Assembly: GCA_003223975.1 (NCBI GenBank)
Contig: QHXS01000035.1
Location: 1 to 32,143 of the forward strand
DNA length: 32,143 bases
Reading direction: 5' to 3'
From: Acidobacteriota bacterium
Lineage (GTDB): Bacteria; Acidobacteriota; Blastocatellia; Pyrinomonadales; Pyrinomonadaceae
Below are positions 1 to 7,575 of the stretch, piece by piece; positions within the stretch are counted from its first letter, which is position 1, and every line of letters starts with the position of its first letter. The notes beneath the pieces are model-generated. The model ran no database searches, was not told the DNA's origin, and saw nothing but the letters and a program-made list of their open reading frames with translations. The translations under genes were made by a program, and so were the position numbers.

Positions 1-1344
1 ATATTTTTCGACGGATTCTCGTACCCGTATTTCCCTGGTTTTCGGCGATACATTCCGGCTCTTGCGATGCCCGCGTTTTTTGGGTTTGTCGCGATGATCT
101 GGAAACTCGTAGGCGGTCAGCAAGAGCTTACGAATCCAAAATCCAAAATCCAAAATCCAAAATTGATCTTCGGGGGTCTCGCCGTCCTGTGCTTTGCATA
201 CTGCGTCTTTTCGTACTTTTACATCTGGACGACGGCGGCGGCGTTCCTTGGCTGCGTGGTTCTGGTATGGCTTGTGCAGAGGCCTGACGGTTGGCGACGC
301 GACATCAAGAATCTCGCAATTGTCGGTGCGGGTTGCGTGCTCACATTGATTCCATATGCCTATCTGCTATCAAAGCGCACCGACACGATGGACAACGTGC
401 AGCTTCTTGTAAATACCCACGCACCCGACCTTTTTCGATTTCCCGAATATGTGAGTTTTGCAGTCTTGATCTTGTTGATCGCCGGGCTGGCATGCAAGGC
501 GATCGACCTGAACGGCCGTTCGACAATGTTTGTTCTTTCCCTTACATCGGTCGCATTTGTGATCTTCAACCAGCAGATGATCACGGGAAGGTCGCTGCAG
601 CCGATCCACTATCAGGTCTTTATTGGGAATTACGTCGCGGCATTGGCAGCAATGTCTGCGATCGGCATTCTTTGGAAAAAGAAGTTGGTAGCGGGGAAGT
701 TCGTTTCCAGGATCGCCTGTTCGGCGTTGATGATCGCCGCGATATTTTGGGGATTTGTCGAGTGCCATTACACCGTTCGGGTACTTGATGATGCGAATAT
801 TGAACGCGATAAAGCAGTTCCCGTCGCGAACAGATTAAGCGAGCTGGTGAAAGATGATCCGTCGCGAAATAGAAAGACAGTGCTTTCATTCGACGGCATT
901 TTTGCCGACGACATGCCGACCCTCGTTCCGCAAAACGTGCTTTGGGCGCGGCATCAGCATGTTTTCGCTGGTTTGTCTTGGGACGAAAGCAAAGAAAGGT
1001 ATTTCCAGCAGCTCTATTATCAGAACGTCGACGAACGCGGATTAGATTACTTGTTGAAGAACGACTTTGTTTCTCAGATCGCTCTTTTTGGCTGGGGTCG
1101 ACACACGGACCGGCTCAGCGTGGAATCAAAGCCCCTGACGTACGGCGAGGTCGCTGTCGAAGTGCGAAATTATAAGGCGTACCGCGAAAATTTCGGGCGG
1201 GCCCAGGCGTCGAACCCTTTGATCTCATTTGTCGTCATTCCGAACGACAACGCATTCGATCTTTCGAAAGTGGAACAGTGGTACGACCTGGACGAGGGGG
1301 AAGTTATCGGCGGGCATACGCTTTACAGAGCTATCTTCAAATAA
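1..1344 (+). CDS. Polytopic membrane protein, 3' part (5' end outside window)
   Basis: The reading frame is open from base 1, so the gene starts upstream and the track's start at 67 is only an internal Met. About 447 residues are visible. The first two thirds hold several hydrophobic segments (for example around LIFGGLAVLCFAYCVFSYF, FLGCVVLVWLV and FAVLILLIAGLAC). A soluble C-terminal part of roughly 190 residues follows. Multi-span architecture with a soluble tail recalls GT-C glycosyltransferases and O-antigen ligase-like proteins, but no diagnostic motif is visible and the N-terminal loop that would carry a catalytic acid is missing. An ATCCAAA tandem repeat (134-161) is read in frame as NPKSKIQNPK between membrane segments. 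I do not recognise the family; function is unknown. Confidence 0.75.
   Translation: MFFDGFSYPYFPGFRRYIPALAMPAFFGFVAMIWKLVGGQQELTNPKSKIQNPKLIFGGLAVLCFAYCVFSYFYIWTTAAAFLGCVVLVWLVQRPDGWRRDIKNLAIVGAGCVLTLIPYAYLLSKRTDTMDNVQLLVNTHAPDLFRFPEYVSFAVLILLIAGLACKAIDLNGRSTMFVLSLTSVAFVIFNQQMITGRSLQPIHYQVFIGNYVAALAAMSAIGILWKKKLVAGKFVSRIACSALMIAAIFWGFVECHYTVRVLDDANIERDKAVPVANRLSELVKDDPSRNRKTVLSFDGIFADDMPTLVPQNVLWARHQHVFAGLSWDESKERYFQQLYYQNVDERGLDYLLKNDFVSQIALFGWGRHTDRLSVESKPLTYGEVAVEVRNYKAYRENFGRAQASNPLISFVVIPNDNAFDLSKVEQWYDLDEGEVIGGHTLYRAIFK
134..161. repeat. ATCCAAA heptanucleotide tandem repeat (4 copies) inside a gene
   Basis: Four perfect copies of the 7-mer ATCCAAA lie back to back within the membrane-protein frame. 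Because 7 is not a multiple of 3, the copies are read in successive frames and give the peptide NPKSKIQNPK. The array falls in a hydrophilic loop between two hydrophobic stretches, where an insertion would be tolerated. Confidence 0.85.
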
Positions 1345-1350
1345 GCACTC

Positions 1351-1365
1351 CCGGCAAGAAGCCGG
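1351..1365. repeat. GC-rich small hairpin, possible REP-like element
   Basis: CCGGC-AAGAA-GCCGG forms a 5-bp stem directly after the stop codon of the membrane-protein gene. No T-run follows on the plus strand, so it is not a convincing intrinsic terminator. It may be an interspersed palindromic repeat or a weak 3'-end stabiliser. Confidence 0.35.
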
Positions 1366-1370
1366 CGTTC

Positions 1371-1401
1371 CAAACAAAAAAGACCGCCTTCGGAGGCGGT
1401 C
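1371..1401 (-). terminator. Rho-independent terminator of the 82-aa gene
   Basis: GACCGCCT-TCGG-AGGCGGTC forms a perfect 8-bp GC-rich stem with a 4-nt loop at 1382-1401. On the minus strand it is followed by TTTTTTGTTTG. This fits a terminator for the minus-strand gene ending at 1436. Confidence 0.88.
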
Positions 1402-1435
1402 AATGTTGGTATTACTAAAAAATATAAGTACTTCT

Positions 1436-1684
1436 TCAGGCTGCCAATAAGTCGTTCGACGTCTCGGCAAAAACTCGTCTGCCGTTCATAGCATCGTCAA
1501 TGATCTCGCGCACGGCCGAGGCATCAGGATTCACGTCCATTCGAGCACAAGCCCGAAGATGTCTGATGATGCCCTGGGTAGCAATATCTATACAATCGCC
1601 AGTTAACTTGGTAAACCGGCGAGCCTGGATATGATCGATTTGCAGAATTCTCTCCTGCAAAGTCATAGGTTTAGCTGCTGCCAC
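1436..1684 (-). CDS. Small hypothetical protein (82 aa)
   Basis: The frame begins with GTG at 1682-1684, preceded by a strong Shine-Dalgarno AAGGAG with an 8-base spacer, which favours GTG over the internal ATG six codons later. The product is small and soluble, has two histidines and one or two cysteines, and is probably mostly helical. I see no known domain. It ends just before a clear intrinsic terminator, so it looks like a monocistronic real gene despite its size. A function cannot be assigned; a small regulator or DNA-associated protein is possible but unsupported. Confidence 0.7.
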   Translation of the reverse strand: MAAAKPMTLQERILQIDHIQARRFTKLTGDCIDIATQGIIRHLRACARMDVNPDASAVREIIDDAMNGRRVFAETSNDLLAA

Positions 1685-1996
1685 TTTAAGGTCTCCTTTG
1701 TCTAAATCTAACTAAATAACCCTTTTCCCCAAAATAACTTGGTCGGAAAACAACGCAAAACTCCGCCGATCCGCATCCTGATGATGCAGTTAGTTCAATG
1801 ATCTAACTCTCGGGTTGCTAATGTTTACTGCGCTCTTCCGTATACCCAACTTATGTTACAGAAGCATAACAAAAAGTAATGGATATGTCACCATTTTTTT
1901 TTGATCCAATATGGGTTTTGGTAAAACCAATCGCAAAAAAACCGCCGGTGCTGCGGTCCCGGCGGCCTTTAGAAAGGGCTAATCTATTGATAATAA
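1685..1996. other. Intergenic region between hup-type gene and 82-aa gene
   Basis: About 310 bases without a supported gene. It holds the HU-gene terminator (1934-1966). It also holds a weak dyad AGTTAG-9-CTAACT near 1788-1810 and a small GCATC-5-GATGC hairpin near 1773-1790. The minus-strand promoter of the 82-aa gene must lie here, but no box pair is convincing. The short plus ORF 1879-2064 has no ribosome binding site and runs into the HU gene. Confidence 0.6.
1934..1966 (-). terminator. Rho-independent terminator of the HU gene
   Basis: On the minus strand CCGCCGG-10 nt-CCGGCGG (plus positions 1942-1948 and 1959-1965) is followed directly by seven T residues. It sits about 30 bases after the HU stop codon. 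Confidence 0.92.
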
Positions 1997-2278
1997 TTAG
2001 CTTATTGAATCCTTCATGGCTTTACCAATTGCGAATTTTACGGTGGTTTTCGCTGGGATCTTGATCACCGCGCCGGTCGCCGGGTTGCGGCCTTCGCGTG
2101 CTTTACGATTGGTCTTCTTCAGCTTGCCGAAACCCGGCAATGTGAATTCTCCGTTTTTCTTTACTTCGCTGGTGGCCATGGTTGCGAGCCCTTCCAAAAA
2201 TCCTTTTACATCGGATTTCTTCATTCCGGATTGCTCAGCAAGAGCGCTGATGATCTCGGATTGTGTCATACGAGCCAT
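1997..2278 (-). CDS. hup: HU family DNA-binding protein
   Basis: A 93-residue protein with the whole HU/IHF fold. The N-terminal helices are MTQSEIISALAEQSGMKKSDVKGF. The signature GEFTLPGFGKL leads into the beta arm, which carries the DNA-intercalating RNPATG motif (about residues 63-69), and the end is AKTTVKFAIGKAMKD. HU proteins bind and bend DNA without strong sequence preference and compact the nucleoid as dimers. The start is the ATG at 2276-2278, 10 bases after GGAGGA; the second Met (MTQ) is a less likely start. The gene stands alone between tRNA-Pro and an intrinsic terminator. Two adjacent palindromes lie just upstream and may be an operator or promoter region. Confidence 0.95.
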   Translation of the reverse strand: MARMTQSEIISALAEQSGMKKSDVKGFLEGLATMATSEVKKNGEFTLPGFGKLKKTNRKAREGRNPATGAVIKIPAKTTVKFAIGKAMKDSIS

Positions 2279-2305
2279 AGTTCAATTATCCTCCAAGGTG
2301 GTTTG

Positions 2306-2331
2306 AGTATTAATACTTTCTAACTTTAGAA
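2306..2331 (-). promoter_or_regulatory. Two adjacent dyads upstream of the HU gene
   Basis: A perfect 12-bp palindrome AGTATTAATACT (2306-2317) abuts a second dyad which on the minus strand reads TTCTAA-AG-TTAGAA (2318-2331). Both lie 28-53 bases before the HU start. The TATTAA inside the first palindrome could serve as a -10 box, but no good -35 is seen. Likely a promoter/operator region; the binding factor is unknown. Confidence 0.45.
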
Positions 2332-2399
2332 CTGCGATGCCGGCGAGGGAAGAAACAGCAACGTCGGGTGAAGTGTTCCTAACTGAATTGCCAGCCTGA

Positions 2400-2476
2400 T
2401 GGTCGGGGCGGCAAGATTCGAACTTGCGGCCTCACGGTCCCAAACCGTGCGCACTACCAGGCTGTGCTACGCCCCG
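2400..2476 (-). tRNA. tRNA-Pro (anticodon TGG)
   Basis: The minus strand folds as a full cloverleaf. The acceptor stem is CGGGGCG/CGCCCCG, the D arm contains AGCCTGGTAG, and the anticodon stem is CACGG/CCGTG around the loop TTTGGGA. The T arm is GCAAG-TTCGAAT-CTTGC. The anticodon TGG reads CCA and other proline codons. The CCA tail is encoded (discriminator A at 2403, CCA at 2402-2400). A well-placed promoter precedes it at 2509-2537. Confidence 0.97.
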
Positions 2477-2508
2477 TTATTTTTATGCGAAACGGTTCCA
2501 AGCATCGA

Positions 2509-2537
2509 ATTTTACAGGCGAATATTACGAGGGTCAA
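2509..2537 (-). promoter_or_regulatory. Sigma-70-like promoter of tRNA-Pro
   Basis: The minus strand reads TTGACC, 17 bases, TAAAAT. The -35 box overlaps the stop codon of rdgB, and the predicted start is about 25-30 bases before the tRNA 5' end. Confidence 0.72.
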
Positions 2538-3127
2538 GCGAAATCGCGTAAATATCGCATTATTTTCGCGATCGCACGCGCTCGATGACTGGTCTTTTGC
2601 TTCACTTGATCGCTCAATTCGCCGAATGTTTGATCGAAACCTGCGGGTATGAAGACAGGATCGTAGCCGAAACCGTTCGTCCCTTTTGGCTTGAAAGCGA
2701 TCGATCCCTCGCACACTCCTTCAGCTTCGAATAACACGTCGCCATTGGGTGACGCGAAGGCTATATGCGAAACGAACCGAGCCCTTCGGTCCTTGTTTTC
2801 GGCTTCGTCGAGCTGTTCTAAAAGCAGACGGATCTTTGCGTCGTAATTCTTTTTCACACCGCCGTAACGTGCCGAGAAAACGCCAGGTCGCCCGTTCAAA
2901 GCCTGGACCTCAAGACCCGAATCGTCTGCCAGCGTATGCAGTCCGAAATGCGTCGAATACGCCGCCGCTTTTAGCTTTGCATTTTCAGCGAACGTATTAC
3001 CCGTTTCTTCGACGTCCGGAATATCCGACAAAGCATCGAGGCCGATGAATTCATGCCTTTCATCGGAAAGCAGTGACCGAAGCTCTGCGATCTTGCCTTC
3101 ATTCTTCGTTGCGATCAGGATCTTCAT
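2534..3127 (-). CDS. rdgB: XTP/dITP (non-canonical purine NTP) pyrophosphatase, RdgB/HAM1
   Basis: A 197-residue protein of the usual RdgB length. It hydrolyses ITP, dITP and XTP to the monophosphates and keeps deaminated purines out of DNA and RNA in the cytoplasm. Family signatures are present in order: the N-terminal [11 protein letters not shown] (SxNxxK-type nucleotide-binding motif), the metal and catalytic block [15 protein letters not shown], the substrate loop [11 protein letters not shown], and the C-terminal SHRARA. The start ATG gives the standard N-terminus [10 protein letters not shown] minus promoter candidate lies at 3159-3188, and the stop codon overlaps the tRNA-Pro promoter. 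The neighbouring gene at 3232 is divergent. Confidence 0.96.
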   Translation of the reverse strand: MKILIATKNEGKIAELRSLLSDERHEFIGLDALSDIPDVEETGNTFAENAKLKAAAYSTHFGLHTLADDSGLEVQALNGRPGVFSARYGGVKKNYDAKIRLLLEQLDEAENKDRRARFVSHIAFASPNGDVLFEAEGVCEGSIAFKPKGTNGFGYDPVFIPAGFDQTFGELSDQVKQKTSHRARAIAKIMRYLRDFA

Positions 3128-3136
3128 AGAATTGCG

Positions 3137-3188
3137 TTGCCTTGAGCCGAACCTATGATGTATAAATTAGTTAGCGGCATAACCGCAA
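3137..3188. promoter_or_regulatory. Overlapping divergent promoters (rdgB / 3232 gene)
   Basis: On the plus strand TTGCCT (3137-3142) is 18 bases from TATAAA (3161-3166); a second pair is TTGCGT (3132) with 16-base spacing to TATGAT (3154). On the minus strand TTGCGG (3183-3188) is 18 bases from TATACA (3159-3164). The two -10 boxes overlap, so the promoters would compete. Confidence 0.5.
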
Positions 3189-3231
3189 CCCGCCTGCTCA
3201 ACGAACCAAATTTAGAGAGGAAACGCCTTTG

Positions 3232-4512
3232 ATGGCTGGAAAGACTCAAGCCCCTGCTTCCGATCGATCGGTCGCCGGCATCACCGAACGTAAATCGAAC
3301 GGCGATGCAGCGCTGCAAGATCTCGCGTTCGAGCTTGGGCTTTGGGTGCGCGGGCTTGAAGTCTTTTGCGCGACCGAACGACAGGTTTTTCCGCTGCGCA
3401 CCGGCCCGGAGCATGCTGAAAGGAATTATCGCGTTGAATTTCTGATAACGCACGCCGTTTTCATCAAATGCAGCGAGTTGATCGCTACGATCCATCGTGC
3501 ATTACAGGGTGATGGTTTTATCCAGCACGCGATCGCGGAGCTCGGCGAGGCCATCGGCTCCCTGACTGCGTTGAATAACTCGATCAGGCAGAACGCGACT
3601 TTAAGTTTCGTCGAATGGAACGCCTGGTGCAAGATGGTGGCGGAACGGCTTGCGAAGACATCTGTGTTCGCCACATTCGATTCTGATCTGGCAGCGACTG
3701 GCCGTCGGTATCTGCCCGAAAAGCTTGATAGGCTGATCGACGACGACACGTTAAGCATTTCGGACCGTTCAGACCTGAAACGTTATCTGCCGCGATTTGG
3801 CGGCATACTTCGCGTCCTGGATGTCGTAAAGGGAATGCTCGACCGCGATGAGCCGCTGCGGCCTGCTCTTGTTATTTTTGCCTTCCTGCACGAAGCTATC
3901 GATGAATTGAACTTTGATATCAATAATCGCCTTTTGCGCTCGCCGGACGAAAATGCCGAAATGTTCGTAATGCTTGATGCGGCATCGTATTCACTTTCGA
4001 TGGAGTCCAAGAAGGCGTTTTCGCAGGAGCTTGCCGGGGTCTCGGGAATCCGATCGGCGATCACGGTTTTCGCTCGCGTCGAGGCGGCACATGGCGTTCT
4101 GAACGACAATCTGCGGATGTTATTGACCGGATTTCTGCGTCTTACCGAATCCGGCCAACCTGAAAGTGATGTGTTTCCGGAATTCATTGAAAAACTGGAC
4201 CGGTCGTTGCAGCTTCGCGCCAAACTTTGGGAAATTCTCTGTGCGGTCCGCACGGCGGAAAGTCAGCTTACGGACGAAACGATCGGAAAACTACAAACGG
4301 AACTCGATTCATTTAGGCAAACGCCGCTCAGCTATCTTTTCTACAAAGACCGCGAAACGTTCGAACGGTTTTGCAAGGAGATCTCGATCACAACGGCGGG
4401 TCCCGATGCCGGGCCAGTGCTGCATCGATTTTCTGCCTATTCGGAAACGCTGTTCAATCAAGTAGGAATGCGTGCTGTGCTGCAAAACCATCCTTTCGAG
4501 CCTGCGGAATAG
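3232..4512 (+). CDS. Hypothetical protein, unrecognised family (426 aa)
   Basis: I chose the ATG at 3232 rather than the TTG one codon earlier in the track; AGAGAGG lies about 11 bases upstream. The protein is soluble by eye, with no signal peptide and no membrane segment. It is rich in Leu, Arg, Glu and Asp and probably almost all helical (for example DRLIDDDTLSISDRSDLKRYL, IDELNFDINNRLL). No nucleotide-binding, metal-binding or enzymatic motif is visible. It stands alone: divergent from rdgB, and convergent with ybbP with only 6 bases between the stops. A scaffold or regulatory role is possible but cannot be supported from sequence. Confidence 0.82.
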   Translation: MAGKTQAPASDRSVAGITERKSNGDAALQDLAFELGLWVRGLEVFCATERQVFPLRTGPEHAERNYRVEFLITHAVFIKCSELIATIHRALQGDGFIQHAIAELGEAIGSLTALNNSIRQNATLSFVEWNAWCKMVAERLAKTSVFATFDSDLAATGRRYLPEKLDRLIDDDTLSISDRSDLKRYLPRFGGILRVLDVVKGMLDRDEPLRPALVIFAFLHEAIDELNFDINNRLLRSPDENAEMFVMLDAASYSLSMESKKAFSQELAGVSGIRSAITVFARVEAAHGVLNDNLRMLLTGFLRLTESGQPESDVFPEFIEKLDRSLQLRAKLWEILCAVRTAESQLTDETIGKLQTELDSFRQTPLSYLFYKDRETFERFCKEISITTAGPDAGPVLHRFSAYSETLFNQVGMRAVLQNHPFEPAE

Positions 4513-4518
4513 CCATCT

Positions 4519-7044
4519 TTAATGTGACCGCAGTGTAGAAAGTGGTTTTTTGAACAACACGTCAAAGCTTGCGGCGGCGCCGACGATCATCACGATAGCA
4601 GCGGTGATTCCGATTCCCAAAACAAACAACACCGCGTCAAAAGTCCAATCTATATCGAGCAAATACTTGCTCACGGCGAACGAAAGCCCGACGGCAAAGG
4701 CCGCACCGATCACACCCGACAACATTCCCAAAACACCGTATTCGGAGAGCAGGATCGCGGCGAGCGTACGGCGTCGTGCGCCGAGCGTCTTCATTATCGC
4801 GTTCTCGTAGATCCGCTGTGATTTGGTCAACGCGATCGAACCGATGAAGATCAAGATCCCGCTCAGAATGACGAAACTGCCGACAAATGAAACCGCTATC
4901 ACGAAATTGTTTATAAGCCGCTGGACCGCTGTTAGTATGTCGGCGACATCAAAGACCTGGACGTTGGGAAATCGCGTTACGGCGTCACGCTGCAGCCGCT
5001 GGCGTTCGGTGGCACCGATTCGGCTAAGCGTCGTGGCTGCAAACGTCTGCGGCGCGTTTTCAAGCACGCCCGGCTTGAAAACAAAAACGAATGCAGTCCG
5101 AGTGTTTCGGGCATCGATCTTTCTAATGCTTCCTACACGCGTTGTTATCTTCCTACCTGATATCTCAAATGTCATCGAATCGCCCGGCTTTATGTTCGCA
5201 CGTTCCGCGACGCCTTCTTCGACCGAAACCTCTGGTACATCAGATGCCTCGTTCCACCAGCGGCCGGCGACAAGGGTCTCATTCTCGTCGAGATTTGGCC
5301 GATAAGTTACCGCAAACTCGCGGCCGATCTGGCCCTGTTGCTGCCGCACTTCGTTCGTTTGATTGCCGCCCATCGGTTCGCCGTTCACGAACGCAACGCG
5401 TGCACGGACCGTCGGCGTCAATTCAGGTGTTTCGCCTGTTTTCTCGACGATCAGATCTGCAAGTTCCTGCTTCTGGCTGTTTTGAACATCAATAAAGAAA
5501 AGGCTCGGAAGACGCTGGTTGCGAGAAAAGTCGAATTCGCGAACAAGGTTGGTCTGCAGCGATTGGACAGTCAAAACAACGAACGCTCCCAAGCCGACAG
5601 CCAACAAAATGACTCGGGTCTGATTCCCGGGCCGATAAAGCGAATTGATGCCCTGACGAAGTGCGAAAGATCCAAGCGGCTTGATACGTCTGAGCAGCCG
5701 AGTCAATACTATCGCTGCAACATAAAGTACGGCGGACGTCGCTCCAAGGCCGCCAATGAAAAACCCGCCGACAGTTAGCGAGCCTGCCTGCCACACCGCC
5801 AAGCCAAGCAGGCCAATAAGACTAAGTGCACCGATTAGCCATTTCGTCTTATCGAGCGCACGAAGGCTTTCGTTGTTTTCGTCGCGTAGCAAAAGCCGCG
5901 GCTTGATCGTGCGGACCTGAAGCAGTGGCAACGCCGAAAAAAGCAGCGAGATCAGCACGCCGAGCACGATGCCCTGGGCGACCGTCGAAACGTTGACCGA
6001 ATAGGTCATTCGGTCCGGCAACTCTGCAGCAAACCGCCAGCGAACAAACCAAAGCGTCAACTGTGCAAGCAAAACGCCAAACAGGCTGCCTGCAAAGCCA
6101 AGCGTCAAGATCTGAAAAAGATAAACGAGAATTATCCGGTTGCCCGAGGCACCGAGGCATTTAAGCACGGCGACTGCTTTTCGTTTTTGTTCGACGAAGG
6201 CCCGCGAAACGTTCCAGACGCCGATTCCGCCAAGCACGAGGATAAGCAATCCGGTCAGTGCCAGATAGTTTTCAGTGCGCTCAAACTGTTCCCCTAATCG
6301 CTCCTGCGTTTCGCGGTAGGACTGAACCGTCAGCGTCGTGCCTTTGAGCGTTTCCCGAAGCTGTTTTACAAGCTCGGTGGGATTGTCCGAAGTTCGATAT
6401 AGAATGCGATTTCTGACGCGGCTAGTCGTTCGGTTTATGCCTGCCTCGTCGAAGGCTTTCTTCTCCACAAAGACCCTCGCACCGAGTCGAAAACCGCTTA
6501 CTCCGCCGGGCTCTTCATCGAAAACTGCGTTGATCTTAAAATCGCCCTCGCCGATCTTGATCTGGTCGCCAACTTTTACTTTCAGGTCTTCGAGCAATAT
6601 CCGCGCGACAACAGCGCCATGATCGTCGAGCAGCGAGAAATCGAAAGGCTTGCCGCCATCGAGAACAAAGTTACCGACGAGCGGAAATGGAGGCTCGATC
6701 CCTTTCAGCTCGATCATTCGAACGCTTTCGTTCGCCACGTCTAGCGGCCGTGCCATTGTCGACGTAGTGATGGTTTCGTTTCTCGCCTCAATAATAGGGA
6801 AATTCACCAGAACGGAATCGATCTTCGCGAGATCGGCGGGAGAGAAATCATTGGTCGAGCTGACCTCAACGTCTGCCGTCATCAGCGCACGTGCGTCTGT
6901 CCCCACCGCTCGCGTGACATTCTGGATCAGCGAGCGTAGAGCCACGACGGAACCGACACCGAGTGCGATACATAAAAAGAAAAAGAGTAGCCGCCGCCAT
7001 GAAGAGCGGATCTCGCGCCGGGTTAAATTCAAAATAAAACGCAT
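4519..7044 (-). CDS. ybbP: ABC transporter permease, FtsX/MacB type (YbbP-like)
   Basis: An 841-residue inner-membrane permease close in length to E. coli YbbP (about 800). About ten membrane spans are visible: one near residues 15-38, a group at about 265-380 forming the first FtsX domain, a central block at about 400-500, and the final FtsX domain at about 725-835. Two large extracytoplasmic MacB-type periplasmic core regions lie between them (about 40-260 and 510-715). The coupling sequence AVAVLKCLGASGNRI and its repeat AIMKTLGARRRTL are typical of this family. It should work with the YbbA-like ATPase encoded upstream, probably as a mechanotransmission or lipid/lysophospholipid-handling system. 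Its ATG follows the 9-bp repeat array, so its ribosome binding site is weak and repeat-derived. Confidence 0.92.
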   Translation of the reverse strand: MRFILNLTRREIRSSWRRLLFFFLCIALGVGSVVALRSLIQNVTRAVGTDARALMTADVEVSSTNDFSPADLAKIDSVLVNFPIIEARNETITTSTMARPLDVANESVRMIELKGIEPPFPLVGNFVLDGGKPFDFSLLDDHGAVVARILLEDLKVKVGDQIKIGEGDFKINAVFDEEPGGVSGFRLGARVFVEKKAFDEAGINRTTSRVRNRILYRTSDNPTELVKQLRETLKGTTLTVQSYRETQERLGEQFERTENYLALTGLLILVLGGIGVWNVSRAFVEQKRKAVAVLKCLGASGNRIILVYLFQILTLGFAGSLFGVLLAQLTLWFVRWRFAAELPDRMTYSVNVSTVAQGIVLGVLISLLFSALPLLQVRTIKPRLLLRDENNESLRALDKTKWLIGALSLIGLLGLAVWQAGSLTVGGFFIGGLGATSAVLYVAAIVLTRLLRRIKPLGSFALRQGINSLYRPGNQTRVILLAVGLGAFVVLTVQSLQTNLVREFDFSRNQRLPSLFFIDVQNSQKQELADLIVEKTGETPELTPTVRARVAFVNGEPMGGNQTNEVRQQQGQIGREFAVTYRPNLDENETLVAGRWWNEASDVPEVSVEEGVAERANIKPGDSMTFEISGRKITTRVGSIRKIDARNTRTAFVFVFKPGVLENAPQTFAATTLSRIGATERQRLQRDAVTRFPNVQVFDVADILTAVQRLINNFVIAVSFVGSFVILSGILIFIGSIALTKSQRIYENAIMKTLGARRRTLAAILLSEYGVLGMLSGVIGAAFAVGLSFAVSKYLLDIDWTFDAVLFVLGIGITAAIVMIVGAAASFDVLFKKPLSTLRSH

Positions 7045-7048
7045 AAGC

Positions 7049-7124
7049 GTCCAGAGAGTCTTGGGAGTCCGGAGAGTCCGGAGAGTCCCGAGAGTCCCGA
7101 GAGTCCCGAGACTCCCGAGAGTTC
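7049..7124. repeat. 9-bp minisatellite (GAGAGTCC type), left bracket of 4HB gene
   Basis: At least seven near-identical 9-mers run from 7062 to 7124 (TGGGAGTCC, GGAGAGTCC twice, CGAGAGTCC twice, CGAGACTCC, CGAGAGTTC). They are preceded by GTCCAGAGAGTC. The same unit appears in inverted orientation at 7537-7575 on the other side of the four-helix-bundle gene. The array fills the gap between that gene and ybbP. Confidence 0.88.
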
Positions 7125-7128
7125 AAAT

Positions 7129-7497
7129 CTATCGAACGTTCCTCAGGTGTTTGGTCAGGCCCATTGTCATCCGCGAAATCTCGTCTAGTTCGACGTAAAG
7201 TTGTTGAAAATCGGCTTTCGCCAAATAACCCAGGTCCATCGCTACATACGCGTGGGATTGAGTTTCCGCGACGGAGCCATGAGCAATATTTAAGAAACTC
7301 GAAAACTCTTTGTCGGATCGACGACCAAAGCCTTCGGCAACGTTTGCCATGATCGACACACTGGATCTTCTGATCTGATCGCGAAGTCCAAAATCCTTCG
7401 AAAAATTGCCGCCGCTTGTGATCTGGTAAATCCTTTTAGTCACTTCTCGCGCTCTTTGCCAAACGATAAGATCTTCAAATCTTTCAATCGTAGCCAT
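7129..7497 (-). CDS. Four-helix bundle protein (S23 / 23S rRNA IVS-encoded type)
   Basis: A 122-residue protein if begun at the ATG 7495-7497, which has GGAGAG six bases upstream. The track's longer start adds 16 residues without family support. The family hallmarks are clear: [11 protein letters not shown] at the N-terminus, [27 protein letters not shown] in the middle, and the [19 protein letters not shown] helix. These proteins form pentameric helical bundles. They are found in 23S rRNA intervening sequences, as accessory (Avd-like) proteins of diversity-generating retroelements, and as scattered orphan genes; the molecular role of the orphans is not settled. Here it interrupts the ybbA-ybbP pair and lies between inverted 9-bp repeat arrays, which suggests insertion by transfer. 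Confidence 0.93.
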   Translation of the reverse strand: MATIERFEDLIVWQRAREVTKRIYQITSGGNFSKDFGLRDQIRRSSVSIMANVAEGFGRRSDKEFSSFLNIAHGSVAETQSHAYVAMDLGYLAKADFQQLYVELDEISRMTMGLTKHLRNVR

Positions 7498-7536
7498 TCT
7501 TCTCTCTCCAAATTTCTGTCCAATTGTATTTACAAT

Positions 7537-7575
7537 GACTCTCAAGACACCCCAGACTCTCCGGACTCTCTGGAC
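7537..7575. repeat. 9-bp minisatellite, right (inverted) bracket of 4HB gene
   Basis: Four 9-mers in phase (GACTCTCAA, GACACCCCA, GACTCTCCG, GACTCTCTG) followed by GAC are the reverse complement of the array at 7049-7124. CAGAGAGTC-type ends match exactly (GTCCAGAGAGTC against GACTCTCTGGAC). The array encodes the C-terminal tail RESGESGVS of the YbbA-like ATPase and contains its stop codon. Confidence 0.82.

Noticed and set aside
1351-1365. Terminator of the first gene
   Set aside because: Stem of only 5 bp and no T-run on the plus strand; listed as a possible repeat instead.
3124-3495. 123-aa minus ORF next to rdgB
   Set aside because: Overlaps the 3232 gene antisense and has no domain; promoter signals fit rdgB and the 3232 gene instead.
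7049-7124. Possible CRISPR array
   Set aside because: Unit is only 9 bp with no spacers, so it is a simple tandem repeat.
6866-7126. 86-aa minus ORF with RDS repeats
   Set aside because: Minisatellite read in frame plus an out-of-frame piece of ybbP; no ribosome binding site.
6650-7198. 182-aa plus ORF over the end of ybbP and the 9-bp array
   Set aside because: Antisense shadow of ybbP; the repeated VRRVRRVPRVPRV is just the 9-bp repeat in another frame.
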